A DNA stretch of 64,000 nucleotides from Halogeometricum limi (GCF_900115785.1 NZ_FOYS01000004.1:62001-126000), one strand, 5' to 3'. Positions 27,211 to 34,198 are shown, counted from the stretch's first letter. The notes: generated from the sequence alone by a model not told the origin. Program-made: numbers and translations.

Positions 27211-27253
27211 CTAATTGGGGAACACCAATTCACCAATCCCCAATTCTAATTGG
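27211..27253 (+). promoter_or_regulatory. Operator-like palindrome cluster, proximal copy
   Basis: A perfect 14-bp palindrome, ccaattctaattgg (27240-27253), lies immediately upstream of a TATA-like ctctaaata. An overlapping 9-bp inverted repeat aattgggga / tccccaatt (27213-27221 and 27237-27245) and a further ccaatt at 27225 lie in the same 43 bp. The site would allow an autoregulator to block the promoter. Confidence 0.55.
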
Positions 27254-27255
27254 CC

Positions 27256-27264
27256 CTCTAAATA
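27256..27264 (+). promoter_or_regulatory. TATA-like box of the integrase operon
   Basis: ctctaaata is centred about 27 nt upstream of the ATG at 27288 and directly follows the palindromic operator. Confidence 0.5.
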
Positions 27265-27287
27265 CTCAATTCAGCTCTCTCAGGGTG

Positions 27288-27497
27288 ATGACGTCGAACA
27301 CGTCAAGAGCATTCGCAGGTCGGCTCCCCGTCGACGAAGCGAAGCTCTTCGAAGCAGCGGTGGAAGAGTCGAACAGAACGAAATCCGATCTCGTGCGGCG
27401 GGCGATTCAGTACTACGTCAGTAAGAATCCAGACCGGCTGGAAGTTCTCTATCCAGACGATTCTCTGGAGCGGTTCACGCTGGAGTTGATGGACTGA
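27288..27497 (+). CDS. Ribbon-helix-helix (CopG/Arc-type) DNA-binding protein
   Basis: 69-aa regulator with the RHH pattern: a short strand FAGRLPVDEAKLF, then helix AAVEESNRTKSDLVRRAIQYYV with the typical T/N-x-S-D-L-V-R-R turn. It probably dimerises and binds the CCAATT palindromes just upstream, repressing its own operon; the palindromes are seen, the binding is inferred. The ATG at 27288 is chosen because the TATA box lies 27 nt upstream; a GTG at 27285 is adjacent. Its stop overlaps the next start (TGATG). It is the first gene of the plus-strand integrase operon. Confidence 0.75.
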   Translation: MTSNTSRAFAGRLPVDEAKLFEAAVEESNRTKSDLVRRAIQYYVSKNPDRLEVLYPDDSLERFTLELMD

Positions 27498-27727
27498 TGG
27501 CTGAAAACCAGGTGCCGACCATCGTCTACAACGAGCCTGAGGGACGTGAGGCTCGTATCGCGCGAGATGCGAACGGCGTCGCGATCGGAGTCGCCCTATT
27601 CTTCACTCCGGGAGAACTCGCAGCTGTCGGCGTTGACCCCGCGAGAACAGATATCGTTCGACTGCGGTTTGTCGACGGCGAAATAGACCTCGCACCAGCA
27701 GGAGCGAGAGAGTACCCATCAGCGTAG
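27497..27727 (+). CDS. Small haloarchaeal hypothetical protein (76 aa)
   Basis: Beta-rich, acidic 76-residue protein of unknown function. It shows an AbrB/SpoVT-like or small barrel rhythm: ARIARDANGVAIGVALFFTP, then VRLRFVDGEIDLAP. It overlaps the RHH gene by one base, so the two could be a regulatory or toxin-antitoxin-like pair, though no toxin motif is visible. Such small proteins often accompany integrases on haloarchaeal elements. Confidence 0.6.
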   Translation: MAENQVPTIVYNEPEGREARIARDANGVAIGVALFFTPGELAAVGVDPARTDIVRLRFVDGEIDLAPAGAREYPSA

Positions 27728-27782
27728 CCGTTGCGAATTGAGGAAACGGCTAAATCAGATGTTCCCGTTGCCTACATTAGAA

Positions 27783-28037
27783 ATGGATAATCCCCACGAA
27801 GACGGTGAGGGACGGGACGACGAGGGTAAGTTCTCGACGAAATACTCTCCAGAGGATTTCCTCAGCGCACTAGACCAATTAGGTGGCTCAGGGTCGACGA
27901 AGGAGATCGCAGACGAAGTCGGCTGTTCCAGGCGGACAGCGAACTATCGCCTCTCTGACCTCGAAGACGAAGGGCGAATCAACTCGCGCGAGGTCGGACG
28001 CTCGATTCTGTGGCAGGTGAACGAAGATGGCGAATAG
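27783..28037 (+). CDS. Winged-helix transcriptional regulator (84 aa)
   Basis: Small winged helix-turn-helix protein. After an acidic tail (MDNPHEDGEGRDDEGKFS), YSPEDFLSALDQLGGSGSTKEIADEVGCSRRTANYRLSDLEDEGRIN forms an ArsR/MarR-like HTH and wing. The start at ATG 27783 is preferred over a distant in-frame codon at 27738 because the extra 15 residues do not fit the family. It overlaps the next gene by 11 bp. It probably regulates excision or integration genes; target not visible. Confidence 0.75.
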   Translation: MDNPHEDGEGRDDEGKFSTKYSPEDFLSALDQLGGSGSTKEIADEVGCSRRTANYRLSDLEDEGRINSREVGRSILWQVNEDGE

Positions 28038-28464
28038 CCGCCACGCAGCGACGTATCCGAGCGAGGAGCAGTATCAGCGGTGGCAGGACCGCGCGAACGA
28101 GATGGGGATGTCCACTTCGGAATTCATCGAAGCGATGGTCGAGGCGGGGATGAAGAAGTTCACCGCAACCGTCGAGCCCGACGAAACGAACCAAGAGCTC
28201 CGAGATCAGCGACGGGAACTGAAAGACGAACTCGACCACACGCGGAGCCGAATACGAGAACTGGAGGACATGGTCTACCACGGAGAGCGCCGGACCATCA
28301 AACGCTACGTCGACGACAATCCGGGCGCGACGTACGACGAGATCATCCAGCACCTCATCGAGACCGTCCCCAGCAGAGTCACCACCCATCTCGGTGACCT
28401 CGAAGGAGACGAACTCCGCTACGAGGACGAAGGCTACTACCCGGTCACCGGAGACCATCTCTGA
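28027..28464 (+). CDS. Coiled-coil RHH-like accessory protein of the integrase operon
   Basis: 145-aa protein. The N-terminus RHAATYPSEEQYQRWQDRANEMGMSTSEFIEAMVEAGMKK reads as a ribbon-helix-helix domain. A coiled coil (about 55-85, ELRDQRRELKDELDHTRSRI) follows, then a C-terminal winged-helix-like segment (ATYDEIIQHLIETVPSRVTTHL). This layout is common for genes just upstream of haloarchaeal integrases. It could be a recombination directionality or arm-binding factor, which is inference. Its stop overlaps the next ATG by one base. Confidence 0.65.
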   Translation: MANSRHAATYPSEEQYQRWQDRANEMGMSTSEFIEAMVEAGMKKFTATVEPDETNQELRDQRRELKDELDHTRSRIRELEDMVYHGERRTIKRYVDDNPGATYDEIIQHLIETVPSRVTTHLGDLEGDELRYEDEGYYPVTGDHL

Positions 28465-29009
28465 TGGTCCAAGGCGACGCCGACACAGCCGAACTCGCTA
28501 CCAACGAATTCGGAGAGCGAGACGTCGAATACTGGCTGGGAGTGTACAAGTCGATAGACGAGGTTCCGACCCGATATCGACTGGAGAGTTTCTCGTCCGA
28601 ATTCGCTGGACAGGACACGTGGAGTGACTACTTGGATACGCGTGACGACCTCGCGGAGTCGACGAAGAAGAACTCGTGGTATCCGTGCGGCGACCGCTTC
28701 AAGAAGTTCATGCGAGAGAAAGTAGGGCGACACCACGCACTCGCTCACCCGGACGACATAGAGTCGTACCTGAGTCACATCAAAGACGGCGGTTACTCGA
28801 TCAAGGTCACGGAGCGGTCGTCGAACACCGTCTACTATCAGCACCTCTCCCCGCTGAAGACGTTCTTCGCGTGGTTGGTCCACCACGTCGACTACCCGCA
28901 CGTCTACAATCCGGTTCTACTGGCGGCCCACGCGGGCGGGATAACGTGCGAGGTGTGGTACTGGCAGACCGAATACAAACCCGGCTACGCGGAGCGACAG
29001 GATGAGTGA
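28464..29009 (+). CDS. Recombinase-like protein with only a core-binding domain
   Basis: 181 aa. Residues about 60-155 look like the SAM-like DNA core-binding domain of tyrosine recombinases (DRFKKFMREKVGRHH, DIESYLSHI, YYQHLSPLKTFFAWLVHHV, YNPVLLA). No catalytic domain follows: no R...HxxR...Y series is visible before the stop. It overlaps the catalytic integrase by 8 bp. It may help the integrase recognise att sites, act as an excisionase-like factor, or be a truncated recombinase. The intact coupled frame argues for a maintained gene. Confidence 0.65.
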   Translation: MVQGDADTAELATNEFGERDVEYWLGVYKSIDEVPTRYRLESFSSEFAGQDTWSDYLDTRDDLAESTKKNSWYPCGDRFKKFMREKVGRHHALAHPDDIESYLSHIKDGGYSIKVTERSSNTVYYQHLSPLKTFFAWLVHHVDYPHVYNPVLLAAHAGGITCEVWYWQTEYKPGYAERQDE

Positions 29010-30108
29010 AAACCAAGCAACCCACGAGACGATAGCACAGGCGTTCGGTCGAACGACCGACCCGCTGGCAGAGTACGACGGCCGATTCAAGCAGCTCGAC
29101 GTAGACCCGTTCCAGCTCTGGTTAGAAGAGCAGGTCTACACGAAGGAGTACGCGAAGGGGACGGTCAAGGCGTTAGAGCGTCCGATCGATCAGTGGTGCG
29201 AGTTCATGGCCGAACGGCACGACCGCCACCCGGCAGTTCCGACGACGAGCCACGTCATGGACTTCGCTCACTACTATCTGGAGGAGCGAGGCAACTCGAA
29301 GAACACGGTCGGCGTGAAGTTGGGTACGCTCAGCCGAGTGTTCCGCTACTTCCAGAGCGAGCCTGCCTTTCCCCACCCGACGGATTTCAATCCGTTTGAC
29401 GCCGCGAAGGGGAAGATCGATCTGAACGGCGACGACCCGAAGGAACCGCGTCCGATTCCGCTGGAGGAACTTCAGAGCGTTCTGCAGAACGAGGTCAAAC
29501 ACGTCCGCGATAGGGCGCTCATCGTCATGCAGTTCAAGCTCGGCCTCCGGGCGTCGGAGACATCGAACATCAAACTGAGCGAGATCCACATCGCCAACGC
29601 GGAATTGCAGGACCACTACGAGGAATTGGGCACGCACCCGGCGCTTGAAGGGAGACCGAACGCGGTCTTCATCCCCCACGACCGAGAGCGGAACAAGTCG
29701 GAGCGCCCGCGCGTGCTGCCATTAGACGACGAACTTCGTCGAGTGTTGCTCCAGTATCTGCTCTGTCGACCGGACAACGGTGAGCCGTGGCTGTTCCTCT
29801 CGAAATCGGGTGGGCGAAAGGTCGGTCACACGAACATCAACGACGTTTGGAAGAAGTACTTCCGACCGGAGTATGGTCCGAACGAGCGATATCGCGGCGT
29901 GTCGTCACACTACGGTCGCCACTATTTCACGACGTGGTTCAGTATCGAGAGAGAGTGGCCACGTGACCTCATCAAGTACCTTCGCGGTGATCGACAGAGC
30001 GGCGGGAAGATTCGGTCGACACGAGACGCTATCGACTCGTACATTCACGCGTGGTACGAGGACATAGAAGATCGGTACCGGGAGGAGATCTACAAACTTA
30101 GAATATGA
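29002..30108 (+). CDS. Tyrosine recombinase / integrase
   Basis: 368-aa site-specific recombinase. The N-terminal core-binding domain spans about residues 35-130 (KEYAKGTVKALERPIDQWCEF). The catalytic domain has Arg in FKLGLRASETSNI (about 189), HxxR in SSHYGRHYF (about 303-307) and nucleophile Tyr in AIDSYIHAW (about 346). It lies about 1.15 kb from the right attachment core, so it is the probable enzyme for integration into and excision from mutY. It is the last gene of a six-gene overlapping operon. GC is higher than in the cargo, suggesting a longer stay in haloarchaea or a separate origin. Confidence 0.93.
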   Translation: MSENQATHETIAQAFGRTTDPLAEYDGRFKQLDVDPFQLWLEEQVYTKEYAKGTVKALERPIDQWCEFMAERHDRHPAVPTTSHVMDFAHYYLEERGNSKNTVGVKLGTLSRVFRYFQSEPAFPHPTDFNPFDAAKGKIDLNGDDPKEPRPIPLEELQSVLQNEVKHVRDRALIVMQFKLGLRASETSNIKLSEIHIANAELQDHYEELGTHPALEGRPNAVFIPHDRERNKSERPRVLPLDDELRRVLLQYLLCRPDNGEPWLFLSKSGGRKVGHTNINDVWKKYFRPEYGPNERYRGVSSHYGRHYFTTWFSIEREWPRDLIKYLRGDRQSGGKIRSTRDAIDSYIHAWYEDIEDRYREEIYKLRI

Positions 30109-30137
30109 TCGAACCGGAGAGAAGAAACAAAAATCGT

Positions 30138-30827
30138 CTAACGGCTCGCAATTTTCGCTTTCGCCGCGGTATTTTTTCGACTGAATGATGTGATTTTCAC
30201 ATTTACCACATCATCCACAGCGATATCTTCCGGTACGTCTTTCACAAAGATCTGAAAGCCTTGGTATGTACCTCTCAGATCTCGTCTACCAGAGTGATGG
30301 TCCGTCTCTTCTTCTAACAAGATTTCGTATACGCCACCCAGCTCGACTGGTGGTTCCCTTTCTTGAGCGTCTTTATGCGCCATGTACGATTCTTCAACCT
30401 TATTGTTGGGTTCATCTGGCGTAATTGAGCTATCACTCGCGCCTGCAGAAAATCGAGTCTCCTCCCCGTACTCACCACTGTCCGACTTTTCGATGTCGTC
30501 CGTGAAGTCACCTACAGACATTTCAGCCCCCTCCTCCTCTGCCCTCTCGTAGGCTCGAATTACTTCCTTCTTGAGAATGTCCTCAATCTCATTTGACTCG
30601 CGGGTTTCGACTTTGTAGCTTGTCTGGCTGGCTTCTCCCTCAGAAAAATATCTCTTCTCACCGATGACTACTCCCTCATCTCTAACCGCTGTTATGAATG
30701 CCTTTTTAGTATCGGTACTGTGAGAAGATGACGTCTGAGAACCAGCAGAGTTCCGCTTTCTGACTTTCTGTGCGACTTTGACCGCACCGACTACTGCAGC
30801 GAGCCCAGCCAAGTATGGAGCAACCAT
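30138..30827 (-). CDS. Membrane-anchored TRAM-domain protein
   Basis: 229 aa. A hydrophobic N-terminal anchor (PYLAGLAAVVGAVKVAQKV, about 4-22) is followed by a Ser-rich linker and a charged region, then a C-terminal TRAM-like beta-barrel (about 165-225: ELGGVYEILLEEETDHHSG, VKDVPEDIAVDDVVNVKI). TRAM domains bind RNA and are common as small chaperone-like proteins in archaea. A membrane-tethered TRAM is unusual. The gene faces the integrase operon tail-to-tail with a 29-bp gap. Function inside the element is unknown. Confidence 0.7.
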   Translation of the reverse strand: MVAPYLAGLAAVVGAVKVAQKVRKRNSAGSQTSSSHSTDTKKAFITAVRDEGVVIGEKRYFSEGEASQTSYKVETRESNEIEDILKKEVIRAYERAEEEGAEMSVGDFTDDIEKSDSGEYGEETRFSAGASDSSITPDEPNNKVEESYMAHKDAQEREPPVELGGVYEILLEEETDHHSGRRDLRGTYQGFQIFVKDVPEDIAVDDVVNVKITSFSRKNTAAKAKIASR

Positions 30828-30900
30828 GTAGAAAAATAAACAGGTTAGTATATATTACTAACGCACTATTCAGTTGTTCAGAAAATTGGCAAGAAGAGGA

Positions 30901-31047
30901 CTACTCCTCGTGCTTCGGACCTCGGGTGAACTTTTTGCTCTCTTTATCTCGGTAGCGTTCCGCCTCCTCGTTGTACTCCTCGCGAGTAATGGCGTTCTTC
31001 ACCTTGTCGACTCCCTTCTTTACCTTGTTAGAGGCTTTCTCGGGCAT
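30901..31047 (-). CDS. Small, highly charged 48-aa protein
   Basis: Short gene on the minus strand, ATG at 31047 and TAG at 30901. The product begins MPEKASNKVKKGVDKVKNAI and ends FTRGPKHEE; it is rich in Lys, Glu and Arg and probably helical. GC and codon use look protein-coding (mostly C/G third positions amid AT-rich flanks). No family is recognised. It lies upstream of the TRAM gene on the same strand, 73 bp away, between that gene and the right attachment site. It could be a DNA-binding or excision accessory factor; that is a guess. Confidence 0.55.
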   Translation of the reverse strand: MPEKASNKVKKGVDKVKNAITREEYNEEAERYRDKESKKFTRGPKHEE

Positions 31048-31225
31048 ACGGTCCAAAGTTTTGCTACGTTATCATATTATGGTTTCTACCAGTTTCAGAT
31101 TTTGACTAGTAACTTCAAATTTGATTATTCCCGTCCTCTATCAAACGTGTATCTACTGGGTAGCGACAGTATACCTCGGTATTTGGCCATTCACAATCTC
31201 TGTACGTCGTTTCTAGCCGGACACT

Positions 31226-31241
31226 GACCTCAATCGAGGTC
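31226..31241. repeat. Perfect hairpin next to the right att core
   Basis: gacctc-aatc-gaggtc is a 6-bp perfect inverted repeat with a 4-nt loop, ending 20 bp before the right attachment core. It could be a recombinase arm site or a terminator. Confidence 0.5.
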
Positions 31242-31245
31242 TATT

Positions 31246-31707
31246 ATGAATTTCGCCCATAACCGCGCCTTCGACGTCCCCGACGACGACGCCGCGTTCG
31301 AACGCGTCGCGCAGTTCGTCATGCCCGACGGCGAGTCGAGAGTCTGGAACAACGCCATCATGGAACTGGGGGGCGTCGCCTGCGGGAAGACGCCACAGTG
31401 TGACGAGGCGGGGTGTCCGTGGCGCAGATGGTGTCACGCCTACGAGACGGGCGATTTCACCGCGCCGGACGTGCCGACGCAACCGAGTTTCGAGGGGAGT
31501 CGCCGCCAGTTTCGGGGTCGCGTGATTCGCGTCCTCGGCGAGTACGACGAACTCTCCCTGGACGAGTTGGGGCCGCGGGTTCGGGTCGACTACGGCGGCG
31601 ACACCGGGGAAGACTGGCTTCGCGGGTTGCTCTCGGACTTGGAGGGAGACGAGTTGGTGTCCGTCGCGGAGACGCAGAACGGCGTCGTCGCGCGTCTGCG
31701 CGAGTAA
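31246..31707 (+). pseudogene. mutY: Orphan native 3' half of mutY
   Basis: This is the original C-terminal half of MutY displaced by the element. After an element-provided ATG and four codons (MNFAH) it reads N-R-A-F-D-V and continues with WNNAIMELGGVACGKTPQC and the [4Fe-4S] cysteines CGKTPQCDEAGCPWRRWC. It ends in a MutY-type C-terminal domain. Codons are GC-rich like the host. It closely parallels the C-half at 5482-5939. It lacks the catalytic HhH domain, so it cannot act as a glycosylase. It has no frameshift, and the fortuitous ATG means it might still be translated. Excision would restore native mutY. Confidence 0.9.
31262..31268 (+). other. Right attachment core (attR)
   Basis: accgcgc at the point where native mutY sequence resumes. 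It matches the left core at 5482-5488. Crossover placement within this block is inferred. Confidence 0.7.
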
Positions 31708-31826
31708 TCGCTCTCTCCGAACCGTTCCGAGGTCCGAGGGGCGCGTCGTACGAGGGGACCGACCCGATAGCGACCAGTTCGACGTTCGCCGGGGCGTTCA
31801 AAGGGACCGACCCCGACTGTGCGCTC

Positions 31827-33089
31827 ATGGTCGGTGAGTCGGCAACGTTGCTCGTTTTTCTGGCCGGGTTGACGCTCGTTCTGGCGACCGCGCACGCCCT
31901 CGGAGCGGTCGCCGACCGACTGGGTTTCGCGCCGGTCGTCGGCGAACTCCTCACGGGCCTCGTCCTCGGTCCAGCGGTCCTCGGCGTCCTCGCTCCGAGG
32001 CTTACGGCTCTCGTCGTCCCCGTTCCGGACCGGTTGGCGGCGCTCGCGTCGCTCGGGCTCGTCCTCCTGTTGGTGCTGGCCGGAACGGAAGTCGACGTCG
32101 CGACGCTCCGGCGACACGTCGGTCCGACGGTCGCACTCGCCGCGGGAGCCTCGGTCGTGCCGTTCGTCTTGGGGTTCGCACTGGGATGGACGCTCCCCGA
32201 GAGCTACCTCGTAGACCCGGAGCAGCGGCTCTCGTTCGCGTTGTTCCTCGCGACGGCGCTGAGTATCTCCGCGGTCCCCGTCGCCGTTCGCGTCCTCGTC
32301 GACCTCGACGCGATGGACCGGGCGGTGGGGCAACTCACGCTCTCCGCCGCCGTCGTTATCGACGCGGCGGGATGGGTCGCACTCACCGTCGTGTCCGACG
32401 TCGCTCGGCAGGGACACGTGACGGCGTCCGCGCTCGGTCGGACGGTCCTCGCGCTCGTCGGATTCGTCGCCCTCGCCGTCGTCGCCGGCCCGCGAATCGT
32501 CGAACGGGCCTTCGACGTGGTCGCTCGCGCCCGGTCGCCCGCTCTGACGGGCTTCTCGCTCGTCGTCATCACCGGATTCGCGGCGGCGACTGCCTCGCTC
32601 GCGCTCGGACTCGAAGCCGTTCTCGGGGCGTTCGTCGCGGGCGTCCTCGTGAGAGACCGACTGAGCGGGGAGAGCGCTCGAGTGTTTCAGGTCGTCACGC
32701 TCGGACTGTTCGCACCGCTGTTCTTCGCGACCGCTGGGCTCCGCGTCGACCTGAGCGGCGTGTTCACGGTCGAGACGCTTCTGGTCGGGGGAGTCACGCT
32801 CGCCGTCGCCGTCCTCGGAAAGTTCCTCGGAGTCGCACTCGGTGCGGCGTTCACCGACCTCTCTCGCGCGGAGACGGTGTGCCTCGCGGTCGGTCTCAAC
32901 GCTCGCGGAGCGATGGAAATCGTCGTGGCGGCGCTCGGGTTGAGCCTCGGAATCCTCACGCCGACGCTCTACAGCGTCGTCGTTCTCGTCGCTATCGTGA
33001 CGTCCGTGATGACGCCGCCGCTCCTCCGTCGGGCGCTCTCGCGTCTCCCTGAGGAGGTCCCGTCGACTGGACCCCACGGACAGGAGTGA
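31827..33089 (+). CDS. CPA2-family cation/proton antiporter (KefB/NapA type)
   Basis: 420-aa membrane antiporter that exchanges Na+ or K+ for protons. About 12 hydrophobic helices are visible. Typical segments include GVVADRLG-like ALGAVADRLGFAPVVGELLTGLVLGP and the helix with LSISAVPVAVRVLVDLDAMDRAVGQLTLSAAVVIDAAGW, which carries the conserved transport Asp. No C-terminal TrkA-N domain follows, so it is a short-form antiporter. The reading frame extends far upstream through the mutY remnant. The ATG at 31827 is chosen because it starts the membrane domain and upstream residues are non-family. Confidence 0.88.
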   Translation: MVGESATLLVFLAGLTLVLATAHALGAVADRLGFAPVVGELLTGLVLGPAVLGVLAPRLTALVVPVPDRLAALASLGLVLLLVLAGTEVDVATLRRHVGPTVALAAGASVVPFVLGFALGWTLPESYLVDPEQRLSFALFLATALSISAVPVAVRVLVDLDAMDRAVGQLTLSAAVVIDAAGWVALTVVSDVARQGHVTASALGRTVLALVGFVALAVVAGPRIVERAFDVVARARSPALTGFSLVVITGFAAATASLALGLEAVLGAFVAGVLVRDRLSGESARVFQVVTLGLFAPLFFATAGLRVDLSGVFTVETLLVGGVTLAVAVLGKFLGVALGAAFTDLSRAETVCLAVGLNARGAMEIVVAALGLSLGILTPTLYSVVVLVAIVTSVMTPPLLRRALSRLPEEVPSTGPHGQE

Positions 33090-33130
33090 CGACGGCCACC
33101 CCTCGATTACCCCTCAGCTACCAGTCCCGC

Positions 33131-34198
33131 TCAGTCGTCCAACGCCACGTCGTCGGGGTCGACGGCGACGAACGACCCGTCGGCGCGGGCGGACTCGTAC
33201 GCCGCCTCGGTGACGGCCGTCACGCGGAGGCCGTCGAGCGCCGTCGCCACCGGTCGTTCGCCCGTCTCGATGGCGTCGACGAACGCCTCGGCCTTCGTCG
33301 GTTGGTCCTTCCGGGAGAGTCGCGGCCGGTACTCCCCGCTCTCGTCGTCTATCTCGGCGTACTCGCTCGGTTCCCAGTCCCGGCTGTCGAGCGTCACTGC
33401 GCCGTCTTCGTCCCACATCCGGACGTGTTCGCGCATGCACGGCGTCTCGCCCGAGAGCGAGAACGTCGCCGTCGCGTCGTTGGTAAAGCGAACCGTGACG
33501 TTCGCGCGGCCGTCGACGCGCTTCTCGTCGTCGAGAAAGTGCATGTTCGCCGAGACGGCCTCGGGGGTGAGGCCGGTGCTCCAGAGGACGCCGTCCAAGA
33601 GGTGACTCCCGGTGTCGTAGAGGTAGCCGCCGCCCGAGAGGTCGGGGTCCTGTCGCCACGCGCCCTCGAACCGGTCGACCCAGTCCTGTGAGACTTCGGC
33701 GGTTATCCAGCGCGGTTCGCGCCCGTCCTCGTTCCACACCTCCTTGGCCGCTCTGAACGCCGGGTAGAGGTGTCGCTGGTAGCCGACCATCAGCACCTCG
33801 TCGCGTTCGGCGTCGCGTTCGACGAGGTCGCGGGCATCGTCTAAGTCGGTCGTCAGCGGTTTGTCGCAGAGGACGTGGAGGTCACGCTCGAACGCCGCGA
33901 GAATCTGGTCGTAGTGCAGCGTGTGCGGCGTCCCGATGAGCACCGCGTCCAGTTCCTCCGCCTCCAGCATCGTCTCGTAGTCGGTGTACTGCGAGTCGGC
34001 GTCGACGCCGAGTTCCTCGCCGGCTTCTTCGAGGACGTCCTCGGCGATATCGACGACGGCGACGACGGCCGCGTCCTCGTGTTCGACGAACCCTTCGCCG
34101 ACCGCCTTCCCGATGAACCCGCCGCCGACGATGCCGACCCGAAGGGGGGCGTGTTCGGCGTCGGCAGCGTCGCTCTCTTCGACTGCTGTGTTGCTCAT
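33131..34198 (-). CDS. Gfo/Idh/MocA-family oxidoreductase
   Basis: 355-aa NAD(P)-dependent dehydrogenase of sugars, inositols or similar. An N-terminal Rossmann fold with VGIVGGGFIGKAVGEGF (about 20-36) is followed by the family DKP motif in VLCDKPLTTD (usual EKP), and a C-terminal alpha/beta dimerisation domain includes GGGYLYDTGSHLLDGVLW. The substrate is not predictable. The ATG at 34198 is used. It is convergent to the antiporter gene. Confidence 0.88.
   Translation of the reverse strand: MSNTAVEESDAADAEHAPLRVGIVGGGFIGKAVGEGFVEHEDAAVVAVVDIAEDVLEEAGEELGVDADSQYTDYETMLEAEELDAVLIGTPHTLHYDQILAAFERDLHVLCDKPLTTDLDDARDLVERDAERDEVLMVGYQRHLYPAFRAAKEVWNEDGREPRWITAEVSQDWVDRFEGAWRQDPDLSGGGYLYDTGSHLLDGVLWSTGLTPEAVSANMHFLDDEKRVDGRANVTVRFTNDATATFSLSGETPCMREHVRMWDEDGAVTLDSRDWEPSEYAEIDDESGEYRPRLSRKDQPTKAEAFVDAIETGERPVATALDGLRVTAVTEAAYESARADGSFVAVDPDDVALDD

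Larger units (their letters stand above)
26231..27287. other. Gene-poor AT-rich divergent intergenic region
   Basis: About 1.06 kb between the divergent queF operon and the integrase operon. Only short unconvincing frames (60-83 codons) are present, on both strands. On the minus strand around 26500-26870 several neighbouring frames are broken by stops, which could be a decayed gene, but I recognise no family. The right part carries the palindromic CCAATT sites. No tRNA or CRISPR was seen. It could also hold an origin or regulatory RNA; nothing visible proves it. Confidence 0.5.
5482..31268. mobile_element. Integrated genomic island (about 25.8 kb) inserted in mutY
   Basis: The boundaries are set by the split mutY. 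At the left, native mutY changes at 5482 into an AT-rich but full-length C-terminal half. At the right, an orphan native C-terminal half resumes at 31262. Both junctions contain accgcgc, extended imperfectly to 14 bp (12 of 14 match), at the same codon position (H/N-R-A-F-D). A tyrosine recombinase with conserved Arg, HxxR and Tyr lies near the right end (29002-30108). Cargo: QueF/DpdA, two A-B-C-PglZ modules, HerA, GNAT, Qng1-like and a membrane protein. GC is clearly lower than the flanks in 5.5-27.3 kb and closer to the host in the integrase operon. Confidence 0.92.

Noticed and set aside
4989-31707. mutY broken by a frameshift or by assembly error
   Set aside because: Both halves are in frame, the left hybrid is full length with all motifs, and an integrase plus shared core explain the split. 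A mis-assembly would not give a diverged but functional second C-half.
31413-31826. N-terminal extension of the antiporter frame overlapping the mutY remnant
   Set aside because: The residues before ATG 31827 are Arg-rich and out of frame with mutY; the membrane domain starts at 31827.
31590-33077. Long minus-strand frame opposite the CPA2 antiporter (495 codons)
   Set aside because: The product is Arg/Glu/Asp low-complexity and opposite a clear membrane antiporter, so it is a GC shadow.
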